From positions 62,001-126,000 of the forward strand of contig PFGG01000007.1 of the NCBI GenBank assembly GCA_002783405.1: a stretch of DNA of 64,000 nt, given 5' to 3'. Both the position numbers and the translations under genes were made by a program. The stretch is from a bacterium (Candidatus Blackallbacteria) CG13_big_fil_rev_8_21_14_2_50_49_14. GTDB lineage: Bacteria > Cyanobacteriota > Sericytochromatia > UBA7694. The stretch's first letter is position 1. Each line of letters begins with the position of its first letter. The notes under the pieces are model-generated. The model was not told where the DNA came from and did no database searches. It worked only from the letters and a program-made list of their open reading frames with translations. Shown piece by piece: positions 45,680 through 53,921 of this stretch.

Positions 45680-47923
45680 TTACAATTCAAGTTCAGCAAG
45701 GGCCTTCAAGCTATTTAAACGCTCTCCCAAACGGGTGTTTCGGCGGCGCAGCCGATCATTTCTGACCGCAAGCTCCACCGCCTGCGGATCCCCCAAAAGG
45801 ATCAACAGGCGTTTGGCGCGGGTCATGCCTGTATAGAGCAGGTTGCGCTGCAACATGACATGGTGCTGACGGGTCAAGACCATGACCACCACAGAGAATT
45901 CAGCCCCCTGGGCCTTGTGAATGGTCAAAGCATAGGCCAAATCCAGTTCCTGCAAATGCTCGTCTTCTAAGATTAAAGTCTTGTCGGCAAAGGCCACTTC
46001 CAGTTGCCTGTTCTCAGCATCCAGGCTAAGAATCTTGCCCAAATCCCCATTAAAAATTTCCTGATCATAGTTATTTTTAAGTTGAATCACCCGGTCACCC
46101 GGTCGAAAGACATGGTTGCCCAGTTTTAATTCGGGTTTTTCAGCAGCGGGGGGATTCAAAGCCTCCTGGAGCACAAGATTGAGAGCTTGGGTACCGATTG
46201 GCCCCCTGCGCATGGGGCACAGCACCTGCAGATCATCGAGGGCATGACCAGCTGCGGGCAAACGGCGCGAAACCAAATCCTGCAATTGGGCGAGTGTCTC
46301 CTCAGGAAACTGGGTAGGAATAAAAAATGCATCTTCCTCACGGTGACGTCCTGCTGGTGGCAGGAGCACAGGCGCTTCGCCATGGTTGACCCTGTGGGCA
46401 TTGCTGACAATTCGACTGGCCTGGGCCTGGCGATAAATTTCTGTCAAATGCACTGAAGGCACTCCCCCAGAGCCAATCAATTCAGCCAATACAGCCCCAG
46501 GCCCCACAGAGGGCAATTGATCGGCATCGCCAATCAGAATCAGACGGGTTTGATCCGTGAGGGCCTGAAGCAAATCCGCAAAGAGTTCCATATCCACCAT
46601 CGAAACTTCATCCAAGAGAATCAAATCGGTACTGAGTGGATTGCTGGCGTCGCGCTGAAAACTGCGACTGTGGGGGTCAAACTCAAGCAATCGGTGAAGC
46701 GTTAAGGCCTCTTCTCCCGTCACCTCACTGAGACGTCGGGCCGCTCTTCCGGTGGGAGAAGCCAATTTAAACCTGCGCTTGTGGTCCTGAAACCAGGCGA
46801 GGATCGCCTTACTCACAGTGGTTTTTCCGGTTCCAGGCCCCCCTGTTAAAATAAAGACCTTGTTTTGAATCGCCTCACGAATGGCTAATTTCTGGCCTTC
46901 AGCAAACTGCATCTGATGGGTTTGTTCGTAGGTCTGCACCCAAGTTTCAAAGGCCTCTGGCTCGAGGGGTTCTGGATGGGCCAAAAGCGCCATGAGTCGC
47001 TCAGCACTTTCCTGTTCGGCCTCACCATATTTCATTAGGTAAATATCATACAGTGGTTTTTGACCCGCTTCTGTTTTGCGGGGCTCAGGCCAAAGTTCGC
47101 GTTTTTCCATCAGCAAATCAAGCGCTGGCACCAAAGCGACCGGTTTGACACGCAACAAACGTTCACCACTTGCGATCAGGTTTTCAAGTGGAAGATAGAG
47201 ATGCCCCTCTCGACTGGCCTGGTGTAGTAAATGCTTCAGCCCGGCCTGAACCCGTTCGGGCTGCTCGGGTTGCCAGGGAAGCCCCTGTCTTTCAGCCAGA
47301 TTCTTGGCGAAGGCATCCGCCTTTTCAAAGCCAAGGCCCCAAAAACGACTCAAATCATAGGGGCGGGTCTGTAAAAAATTGAGCGTTCCGGCTCCGTACT
47401 CTTTAAACAGACGGGGGCCCAAGCTCGCAGAGAGACCATGGGCCTGTAGAAACTGCACGATCGGATGCAGACCCCGGTGCGCTTGCCAGCTCTGCATAAT
47501 CTGTTCGCGTTTGCGCGTACCAATCGAAGGCACTTCTTCCAGTCGCTCGGGTTGAAGATCCAAAATCATCAAGGTCTCTTCGCCAAAATGGCGCACGATT
47601 TTATGGGCCGTTGCGGGCCCAATGCCTTTGATCAAGCCCGTTGCCAAGAAATCCTCAATGCCCTCAGAGCTGGTGGGCATGACGGTCTCATAAAACTGAA
47701 CCTTGAATTGTTTGCCAAAACGGGGGTGGCGAATCCATTGTCCTTGAAAGCGCAGCAGATCTTTTTCTTTGACCAGGGGCATTTCACCCACCACGGTGAC
47801 CACCACCTGGGTCTCCAAATCTTTGCATTGCAGCACGGTATACCCCGATTCTGGAGATTGAAAACTGATCTCCCGAACCCGGCCCTCAAAAGTATGGAGA
47901 GTAGCAGATGAGACTGGGGACAT
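45680..47923 (-). CDS. recD2: RecD2-type 5'-3' DNA helicase
   Basis: 747 residues, of the RecD2/YrrC type (not the shorter RecD of RecBCD). The N-terminal ~110 residues are an OB-fold-like domain (LHTFEGRVREISFQSPESGY). Helix-hairpin-helix repeats follow (GLIKGIGPATAHKIV, EVPSIGTRKREQIM), then the helicase core with Walker A LTGGPGTGKTT near residue 360, DEVSMVD, GDADQLPSVGPG and the C-terminal YALTIHKAQGAEF and YTGMTRAK. It unwinds DNA 5'-3', with roles in repair and mutation avoidance. The start is placed at the ATG at 47923; there is no clear Shine-Dalgarno. A putative promoter lies directly upstream, which would give a leaderless mRNA. Confidence 0.93.
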   Translation of the reverse strand: MSPVSSATLHTFEGRVREISFQSPESGYTVLQCKDLETQVVVTVVGEMPLVKEKDLLRFQGQWIRHPRFGKQFKVQFYETVMPTSSEGIEDFLATGLIKGIGPATAHKIVRHFGEETLMILDLQPERLEEVPSIGTRKREQIMQSWQAHRGLHPIVQFLQAHGLSASLGPRLFKEYGAGTLNFLQTRPYDLSRFWGLGFEKADAFAKNLAERQGLPWQPEQPERVQAGLKHLLHQASREGHLYLPLENLIASGERLLRVKPVALVPALDLLMEKRELWPEPRKTEAGQKPLYDIYLMKYGEAEQESAERLMALLAHPEPLEPEAFETWVQTYEQTHQMQFAEGQKLAIREAIQNKVFILTGGPGTGKTTVSKAILAWFQDHKRRFKLASPTGRAARRLSEVTGEEALTLHRLLEFDPHSRSFQRDASNPLSTDLILLDEVSMVDMELFADLLQALTDQTRLILIGDADQLPSVGPGAVLAELIGSGGVPSVHLTEIYRQAQASRIVSNAHRVNHGEAPVLLPPAGRHREEDAFFIPTQFPEETLAQLQDLVSRRLPAAGHALDDLQVLCPMRRGPIGTQALNLVLQEALNPPAAEKPELKLGNHVFRPGDRVIQLKNNYDQEIFNGDLGKILSLDAENRQLEVAFADKTLILEDEHLQELDLAYALTIHKAQGAEFSVVVMVLTRQHHVMLQRNLLYTGMTRAKRLLILLGDPQAVELAVRNDRLRRRNTRLGERLNSLKALAELEL

Positions 47924-47930
47924 GGTATTC

Positions 47931-47959
47931 ACTATAGCGAAAAACAGCAGGCTGTACAA
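47931..47959 (-). promoter_or_regulatory. Possible promoter of recD2, close to the start codon
   Basis: On the minus strand TTGTAC (47959-47954), a 17-base spacer and TATAGT (47936-47931). The bases after the -10 are GAATACC then ATG, so initiation seven to eight bases downstream would fall on the start codon. Confidence 0.4.
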
Positions 47960-48059
47960 CGCTGTATGCAGAGAAAGACGGGCAGAATTTTCTCAGGTAT
48001 ACTGATGCAACAAATAGCAAGCTCAAGAAGCGAAATTTTTCAATGAGGAAACGTCCCCA

Positions 48060-49025
48060 ATGGCCGGAAGCAGTCTATTAGCTCTGATTGATGATATTGC
48101 CACGATTCTGGATGACGTGGCCGCCATGACCAAGGTCGCAGCCCAAAAAACAGCAGGCGTTTTGGGAGATGATCTGGCTCTGAACGCAGAACAAGTGGCA
48201 GGTGTACGTGCAGAACGCGAACTGCCTGTGGTCTGGGCTGTTGGGGTCGGCTCACTCAAAAACAAAATTGTCCTGATCCCCCTTGCGCTTTTGATCAGCG
48301 CCTTCGCTCCCTGGGCCGTCACCCCCCTGCTGATGTTGGGAGGTGCCTATCTTTGCTACGAAGGTGTTGAAAAACTTGCACATAAATTTTTACACAGCGC
48401 AGAAGAAGACGCCGCGCATGAAGCTGAATTGGCCGAAGCACTTGAAGATCCCCAAGTGGATCTGGCTGCACTCGAAAAAGAAAAAATCAAAGGGGCCATT
48501 CGCACCGATTTTATTCTTTCAGCTGAAATCATTACGATTGCACTGGGAACCGTTGCCACAGCCCCATTTATGAGCCGTCTGCTCGTCTTGTCAGGGGTCG
48601 GCTTCTTGATGACGATTGGCGTCTACGGGATTGTCGCTGGCATCGTTAAACTCGATGATATCGGGCTCTATCTCTGCAAAGACACCCCCAAGGGGCCTGC
48701 CCCGGCGTTTAACCGCATGATCGGCAAAGGCTTGGTTCTGGCAGCCCCCCGCCTGATGAAACTTCTTGCGATTTTGGGAACCATTGCCATGTTTACGGTC
48801 GGGGGCGGAATCCTGACCCATGGGATTCACAGTGTACATGACTGGATTCATGCCTTTGCGCATGGAACTCATGAGATTCCCCAAATTGGACATTTCCTTG
48901 AAGGGCTGTTGCCAACGGTTCTGGATGCCCTTTTTGGTATTGTGGCTGGCATTGTGGTTCTGCTTGCGGTTACTGGCCTGAGCAAAATCAAAGCAGCAGG
49001 CAAAGCAAAACCGTCCCAGAGCTAA
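48060..49025 (+). CDS. yedI: DUF808 (YedI-like) inner-membrane protein
   Basis: 321 residues, DUF808 family. The conserved start MAGSSLLALIDDIATILDDVAAMTKVAAQKTAGVLGDDLALNA... and VGSLKNKIVLIPLALLISAFAPW are hallmarks of the YedI group. Six or so hydrophobic helices occupy the rest, with a charged loop near 125-150 (EEDAAHEAELAEALEDPQ). The family is found in many Gram-negative bacteria, but its role is unknown. The ATG at 48060 follows GAGGAAACG. It is the first gene of the rightward 48-55 kb group; no promoter has been firmly located, though TATACT lies at 47998-48003. Confidence 0.9.
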   Translation: MAGSSLLALIDDIATILDDVAAMTKVAAQKTAGVLGDDLALNAEQVAGVRAERELPVVWAVGVGSLKNKIVLIPLALLISAFAPWAVTPLLMLGGAYLCYEGVEKLAHKFLHSAEEDAAHEAELAEALEDPQVDLAALEKEKIKGAIRTDFILSAEIITIALGTVATAPFMSRLLVLSGVGFLMTIGVYGIVAGIVKLDDIGLYLCKDTPKGPAPAFNRMIGKGLVLAAPRLMKLLAILGTIAMFTVGGGILTHGIHSVHDWIHAFAHGTHEIPQIGHFLEGLLPTVLDALFGIVAGIVVLLAVTGLSKIKAAGKAKPSQS

Positions 49026-49070
49026 GCCAAGCCAGTTCACAGCCTGAAGCCCCGTTTCAAAGCTCTCGGG

Positions 49071-49076
49071 TATAAT
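49071..49076 (+). promoter_or_regulatory. Possible -10 element before the nitrobindin-like gene
   Basis: Perfect TATAAT, 33 bases before the ATG at 49109. The -35 region has no good match, so an internal promoter here is only a candidate. Confidence 0.35.
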
Positions 49077-49108
49077 AGGGATATTGAAAGTGAATTGAGG
49101 AGTTGCCC

Positions 49109-49675
49109 ATGACAGAAGATTTGCGTGCAAAACTTGGCCCTTTAGCTGCTCTTGCCGGCGTATGGGAAGGCAGCAAGGGAGACGATATTGCCCCCAGTGA
49201 TGACCGTGGCATCGAAAACAATAAATACCGTGAGCATCTTGTACTTGAACCCTTTGGCCCCGTCGACAACCATGAACAGCAACTCTATGGCCTGCGCTAT
49301 ACCACCATGGCCTGGCGTCTTGAAGCACAGGATTCTTTCCACGATGAAGTGGGCTATTGGCTTTGGGATCCTGCCGAGAAACAGGTCATGCGCTGTTTTA
49401 TCGTTCCCCGTGGCGTGACCGTTCTGGCTGGGGGCACAGTGGAGCCCGATGCCAAAGCTTTTAAACTCAGTGCCGAGCTGGGTTCCGAAACCTATGGTAT
49501 CTGTTCCAATCGCTTTCTCGATCGCGAATTTAAAACCCTTCGCTATGATTTAAGCGTGACCGTTCATGAAGATGGCAGTTTCAGCTACCTTGAAGACACC
49601 CAAATGAAAATGAAAGGCCGTGATGAAATTTTTCATCATACCGATCAAAACACCCTGAAAAAAATCAGTGACTGA
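49109..49675 (+). CDS. Nitrobindin/THAP4-like heme-binding beta-barrel protein
   Basis: 188 residues of a single lipocalin-like barrel of the FABP/nitrobindin (DUF1794) type: LGPLAALAGVWEGSKGDDI holds the conserved Gly-x-Trp-x-Gly start, followed by YREHLVLEPFGP, FHDEVGYWLWDP, VMRCFIVPRG and a C-terminal strand. Nitrobindins bind heme and react with NO or peroxynitrite. The proximal His is not obvious in the usual place (candidates are the histidines in DEIFHHT), so heme binding needs testing. Start ATG at 49109 with GAGGAG upstream. The UvrD-like gene starts with GTG eight bases before this gene's end. Confidence 0.8.
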   Translation: MTEDLRAKLGPLAALAGVWEGSKGDDIAPSDDRGIENNKYREHLVLEPFGPVDNHEQQLYGLRYTTMAWRLEAQDSFHDEVGYWLWDPAEKQVMRCFIVPRGVTVLAGGTVEPDAKAFKLSAELGSETYGICSNRFLDREFKTLRYDLSVTVHEDGSFSYLEDTQMKMKGRDEIFHHTDQNTLKKISD

Positions 49676-51692
49676 ATCCTTCTCTTTTCGCCTGATGGAA
49701 GATCAGGCGAAAATTCTCAAGCATTACCAGGGGGGCCACTGTGCTGTTCTGGCAGCTCCAGGGGCGGGTAAAACCACCTTGATTTCCCATTTGGTGGCCG
49801 ATTGGGTACAAAACAAAAAAATTCCTGCCCGCCGAATTCTGGTCTTGACCTTTACCGAAAGTGCGGCAAGCGAATTTGAAACCCGCACCCAAAATCTCTT
49901 GCAGGGGCAAATTGCCCAGCCTGTATTTTCAACGATTCACGCCTTTTGCAATAAAATCTTAAGGCAGCTGCATTCTGCCTATAGCCAGAGGGAAGTCTTA
50001 ACCGAAGAGCGCAAATATGCGCTGGTTGAAGAAATTCTGGCCCAACTGCATTTGGGGCACTCTCAACTGGACTATGTGCGCATGACCGCAGATATTCTCT
50101 TGCCCCGCTATCGCCACAAACCTTTCAGAAAACCCATTCATGCCCTTGAAGAAGTCGGGGATCTGACAGGGGTTCCCAGTGAACACCAGGAATTGCTTTT
50201 TTATCTGCCACAAATTTTAGAAAAATATCAAATTTTACTCGCCGAAGCACAGTTCATTGATTACGATATGATGATCACAGAAACCCACAGACTGCTGCTC
50301 GAACATCCCTTTGCGCTTCAACATTTGCAGGTGCGTTATCCCTGGATTATTGAAGACGAAGCTCAGGATTCAAATCCTACGCAAAGTGCAGTGCTTGAAC
50401 TTTTAGCTGGAGAAAAGGGCAATCTTTTGCGCGTGGGTGACCCCAATCAAAGCATTTATGGTTTCAATGGCGCAGACTATCGCCGTCTGACTCAATTTGC
50501 CGAGCGCTCAACAAGTTTTCCCATGGGGCAGAGCAACCGCTCCTCAGCCCCTTTGATGGCCCTCGCCAATGCCTATTTGAAGCACTATGCTCAAGCCTTT
50601 CCTTCGCAGGTTGAAATTCGGGCTGGCCTTAAGAATCCTGAGCCAGGCTGGATATGGATCAAAGAGTATCCCAGCCTCAACAAAGAAATTACGGCCCTTG
50701 CACAGGCTTGCCAAACCCTTCTGGAGCAAAACCAAACCCTGGCCATTCTCTGCCGCACCAATCTGAGCTGTGTCTGGCTTCAGCAGGAACTCAGTCAGGC
50801 CCAATTGCCCCTTCAACTACACAATGAAAGTCTGGGACATTTTTTTCGCTCTCCGCTGATTCATGTCTTGCGGGATCTGTTCAAATACCTCTTAAAACCT
50901 GATGATTTTCCCAACCTGCAACAATTTCTCTGTGGCTGGGGTTATCCCCGAGCAGCCTTGAATGCACTTTTTGCAAATCACAGTGTACGGGAAGGACTTG
51001 AGGCCTTGGCCCAGGGCAGCCTCTATACCCCTGAGTTGGAGCGCGAAAGTTGGCAAAGCTTGCAGCGCTTGGCACAGGATCTTTTATACCTGATTCACCA
51101 TCTGCATTATCCTGTCTCCTATCTCTTGGAATGGATCGCTGGCCATCTGCTTTCAGAGAACCGGGACCAATTTCAAATAAGACTCTTGCATCAACTCTGG
51201 CTCAAAACCCGTTGGAACAGCTCGGCACAATCACTTGAAGCATTTTTACATTGGTTAGAAAAAACGGGCCTGCGTAAAATTCGACAGATCATGGCCCCTC
51301 AAGAAGAAGAGGCGCAACTGACAGCCCCTGGCAAGGTTCATTTATTAACCGTCCACCGCGCCAAGGGCCTCGAATGGGATGCTGTCCTCATGCCCCTTTT
51401 CCAATTTGGTCAGCCCTTCAGCTCGCAGGATCAGGAATTGCGAACCCTGCTGGCGGCACTTCAGGAGGGCCTTCCCTACCAAGCGATGTTGGATACGCTC
51501 GCCCTCGAAGAAGAAACAGAAAGTATCCGCTTGGTCTATGTCGCACTCACCCGCGCGAGGCGTTTTCTGATGCTAAGTTGCAGCCGCGAACGTAAGCCAG
51601 AAGCCGGGCTGTGGCAAGCTCCAGCCTCGCCCCTGTTTCAAAGCCTGCGTAACTGGTATACAATGCACAAAGCGGATTCAGACCAATCTTAA
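49668..51692 (+). CDS. UvrD/PcrA-like superfamily 1A helicase, compact form
   Basis: 674 residues, similar to UvrD but without a long C-terminal tail. Helicase motifs in order: Walker A AAPGAGKTT (residues ~33-41), TFTESAASEFETR (motif Ia), DEAQDSNPTQ (II), GDPNQSIYGFNGAD (III), SNRSS (IV), VHLLTVHRAKGLEWDAV (V) and YVALTRARRFLML (VI). It unwinds DNA 3'-5', most likely in repair or replication restart. The reading frame begins at a GTG at 49668 that overlaps the preceding gene by eight bases; an ATG nine codons later (49695) is an alternative. No partner nuclease (AddA/RecB type) is joined to it. Confidence 0.9.
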   Translation: MTESFSFRLMEDQAKILKHYQGGHCAVLAAPGAGKTTLISHLVADWVQNKKIPARRILVLTFTESAASEFETRTQNLLQGQIAQPVFSTIHAFCNKILRQLHSAYSQREVLTEERKYALVEEILAQLHLGHSQLDYVRMTADILLPRYRHKPFRKPIHALEEVGDLTGVPSEHQELLFYLPQILEKYQILLAEAQFIDYDMMITETHRLLLEHPFALQHLQVRYPWIIEDEAQDSNPTQSAVLELLAGEKGNLLRVGDPNQSIYGFNGADYRRLTQFAERSTSFPMGQSNRSSAPLMALANAYLKHYAQAFPSQVEIRAGLKNPEPGWIWIKEYPSLNKEITALAQACQTLLEQNQTLAILCRTNLSCVWLQQELSQAQLPLQLHNESLGHFFRSPLIHVLRDLFKYLLKPDDFPNLQQFLCGWGYPRAALNALFANHSVREGLEALAQGSLYTPELERESWQSLQRLAQDLLYLIHHLHYPVSYLLEWIAGHLLSENRDQFQIRLLHQLWLKTRWNSSAQSLEAFLHWLEKTGLRKIRQIMAPQEEEAQLTAPGKVHLLTVHRAKGLEWDAVLMPLFQFGQPFSSQDQELRTLLAALQEGLPYQAMLDTLALEEETESIRLVYVALTRARRFLMLSCSRERKPEAGLWQAPASPLFQSLRNWYTMHKADSDQS

Positions 51693-51709
51693 TTCGTACC
51701 CAACCTTGC

Positions 51710-51718
51710 GGAGGTGAT
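51710..51718 (+). promoter_or_regulatory. Near-perfect Shine-Dalgarno of the M48 protease gene
   Basis: GGAGGTGAT complements the 16S 3' end over nine bases, with the ATG at 51723 four bases later. It selects 51723 rather than an ATT-type start at 51714. Confidence 0.8.
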
Positions 51719-51722
51719 CTTC

Positions 51723-52739
51723 ATGAGTCAGACAGAAGCAGATATTCCTGCAGATGCAGAGCGAAAACGCCTTCGTTGCCGGTATTGCCACAAGAATAAT
51801 GCCTATTGGGATAATCATGATAAGGCCCCCAACTGCCGGCGTTGTAAACTTCCCCTTTCTGAAGAACCGCATTTAAAATGGCAGTTTGTGGATCCCGATG
51901 CCTATGCCCATCCACTCGATCGCCAGGCCCTTCAAGCCCTGCGTCAGATCCCCGGCATCGATATGATCTTGAAAAAACTTTTGGCCCTGACCGTTGAGCG
52001 CATGATACGTGTAGCGTGCAATGCCAACAGTCTTCAAGTGGGGCCCGATCAATTCCCTGATTTGGATGCAAAACTTGAGGTTGTCTGTCAAACCCTCAAT
52101 GTGAGAAAACCAAAACTCTATGTTTCTGTCACCGATAATTTTGGTGGCATCGCCATGAATGCCGAGACTTCTGGCACTGAAGATCCCTTTATCATCATTT
52201 ATGCCGGACTTTTGGAGCGCTTAAGTGATGAAGAATTACTGGCCGTTTTGGCCCATGAAGTCGGCCATATCCACTGCCAACACCTGCTCTACCGCGCTGC
52301 GGCGATTACCTTGCTGCTGATCACCCAAGGTGTTTTAAATGCGGCTGGAATTGGCGCTATTTTAGGCACAATTGGCATGCCGATCCAAATGGCACTTCTC
52401 ATGTGGAGCCAAAAAGCAGAACTAAGCTGTGATCGGGCTGCCTTACTGGTAACCCAAAACCCCCGTGTGGTCATGAGCGCACTCATGAAATTGGCAGGGG
52501 GAAGCCTCAAGGGAGAAGCCAATCTGGATGCCTTTATCAAACAAGCCAAAGAATTTGAACGCGCCTATGAAGAGGATTTTCTGGATAAGTTTTGGACTCT
52601 GATGCTTGCCAGCCGTTCCACCCATCCCTTTCCCGTCTGGAGAATATCTGAAATTATCAAATGGACCGAAGATCTTTCGCCCAAAAGCTACCAGGCCTTG
52701 CTGCGGTCTGAAAAACAAATTCTTCCCCCTGAGCCCTGA
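51723..52739 (+). CDS. M48-family zinc metallopeptidase with N-terminal zinc ribbon
   Basis: 338 residues. The N-terminal zinc ribbon carries CRYC and CRRC (residues ~16-41). The catalytic motif LAVLAHEVGHIHCQH has HEVGH; the third ligand lies in the helix AELSCDRAALLVTQN, which is the typical ExxxD site. Two hydrophobic segments lie right after the HEXXH (ITLLLITQGVLNAAGIGAILG, PIQMALLM), as in HtpX/Ste24-type M48 membrane proteases. Without a signal peptide, the ribbon and active site are likely cytoplasmic. It may act in membrane-protein quality control. The next gene starts 17 bases downstream. Confidence 0.9.
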   Translation: MSQTEADIPADAERKRLRCRYCHKNNAYWDNHDKAPNCRRCKLPLSEEPHLKWQFVDPDAYAHPLDRQALQALRQIPGIDMILKKLLALTVERMIRVACNANSLQVGPDQFPDLDAKLEVVCQTLNVRKPKLYVSVTDNFGGIAMNAETSGTEDPFIIIYAGLLERLSDEELLAVLAHEVGHIHCQHLLYRAAAITLLLITQGVLNAAGIGAILGTIGMPIQMALLMWSQKAELSCDRAALLVTQNPRVVMSALMKLAGGSLKGEANLDAFIKQAKEFERAYEEDFLDKFWTLMLASRSTHPFPVWRISEIIKWTEDLSPKSYQALLRSEKQILPPEP

Positions 52740-52756
52740 ACCCAGTAAACTGGCGT

Positions 52757-53845
52757 ATGCTTAAACATTCGATCGAAAATCCTGAGCGCATTCAAAGCGC
52801 ATTGACGGGCTGTCTTTTGGGCACTGCTTTAGGCGATGCACTGGGCTTGCCAAGCGAAGGCCTCTCCTATCGGCGCCAACATGCCATGTTTCCTGACCTG
52901 GAGCACTATCATTTTATTTTTCGCCGTGGCATGTTCTCAGATGATACGGAACATCTGACCTTGGTGGCCCAGGCCTTGATTGGTGCCCAAGGCAACCCAG
53001 CCGTATTTGCACGCAAGCTTTCCTGGAAACTGCGCTTTTGGCTCTTGGGCTTGCCAGCTGGCATTGGGCTCTCCACCCTGCAGGGAATCATCAGACTCTG
53101 GTTGGGAATCAGCCCGCTTGAATCCGGTGTTTTTTCAGCGGGAAACGGCCCCGCCATGCGCGCCTCGCTTTTGGGAATCTTATTTTTAGAAGAACCCGAT
53201 GTTTTAAAACACTATAATCGGATCTCAACCCGCATGACCCATACCGATCCCCGTGCCGAATTTGGCGCCTTGGTATTGGCAGTGGCAGCAGGCATGGCCG
53301 CGCGTTCAGATCATGTGGAGCCCAGAGAATTTTATCAGCAAATCCGCCAGATTTTGCCTGAAGAAGCCCATGATTTACTCTTGCTGATGGAGCAAGCGGT
53401 TCGCAATTTCGAAGCACGCAAAACCCTGTCTGAATTTTTAGCCGGACTCAAATGTGAAAATGGAATTTCTGGCTATATCTATCACACAGTCCCCGCCGTA
53501 ATTTATACTTGGTTTAAAAACCAGGGCAATTTTCGCCGGGGGGTCAGCGATATCATCCGATGTGGCGGTGATACAGATACCACAGGCGCACTCTTGGGGG
53601 GAATCATTGGCGCACAGATCGGCCATGAAAAGCTGCCCTCAGAACTTTTGAAACGACTTTGGGAATGGCCCCGCAATGTTGAATGGATTCAAGCGCTGGG
53701 TGAACGTCTGGGGCAAACCTGTCTGCTGGGAGAACCCCAACCTGAACTGCCACTCAATTGGCCAGGAGTCTTGTTGCGCAATTTCGTTTTTCTCTTGATC
53801 GTGATTATTCACGGTTTTAGAAGGTTTTTACCCCCCTATAAATAG
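52757..53845 (+). CDS. ADP-ribosylglycohydrolase (DraG-like) with C-terminal membrane segment
   Basis: 362 residues of the ADP-ribosylglycohydrolase fold. The Mg-binding motifs are GTALGDALGLPSEG, FSDDTEHL (~60-66) and CGGDTDTTGALLGG (~275-290), with SAGNGPAMRASLLG between. It removes ADP-ribose from proteins (arginine-linked in DraG/ARH) or from small molecules. The last ~25 residues, LLRNFVFLLIVIIHGFRRFLPP, form a hydrophobic helix with basic flank, so it may be tail-anchored in the inner membrane. I know this as unusual for the family, which is soluble. Start ATG at 52757, AGTAAACTGG upstream. No ADP-ribosyltransferase is seen in the window. Confidence 0.88.
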   Translation: MLKHSIENPERIQSALTGCLLGTALGDALGLPSEGLSYRRQHAMFPDLEHYHFIFRRGMFSDDTEHLTLVAQALIGAQGNPAVFARKLSWKLRFWLLGLPAGIGLSTLQGIIRLWLGISPLESGVFSAGNGPAMRASLLGILFLEEPDVLKHYNRISTRMTHTDPRAEFGALVLAVAAGMAARSDHVEPREFYQQIRQILPEEAHDLLLLMEQAVRNFEARKTLSEFLAGLKCENGISGYIYHTVPAVIYTWFKNQGNFRRGVSDIIRCGGDTDTTGALLGGIIGAQIGHEKLPSELLKRLWEWPRNVEWIQALGERLGQTCLLGEPQPELPLNWPGVLLRNFVFLLIVIIHGFRRFLPPYK

Positions 53846-53854
53846 CTTTCTGAC

Positions 53855-53884
53855 TTTACGTCTAAATTGTAAGAAAGCTACAAT
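53855..53884 (+). promoter_or_regulatory. Possible promoter of the 53922 lipoprotein gene
   Basis: TTTACG (53855-53860), an 18-base spacer and TACAAT (53879-53884), 38 bases before the ATG. Both hexamers are partial matches. Confidence 0.4.
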
Positions 53885-53921
53885 AGAAGAATCTGGATCA
53901 AGCAAAATCGAGGAATCATCT

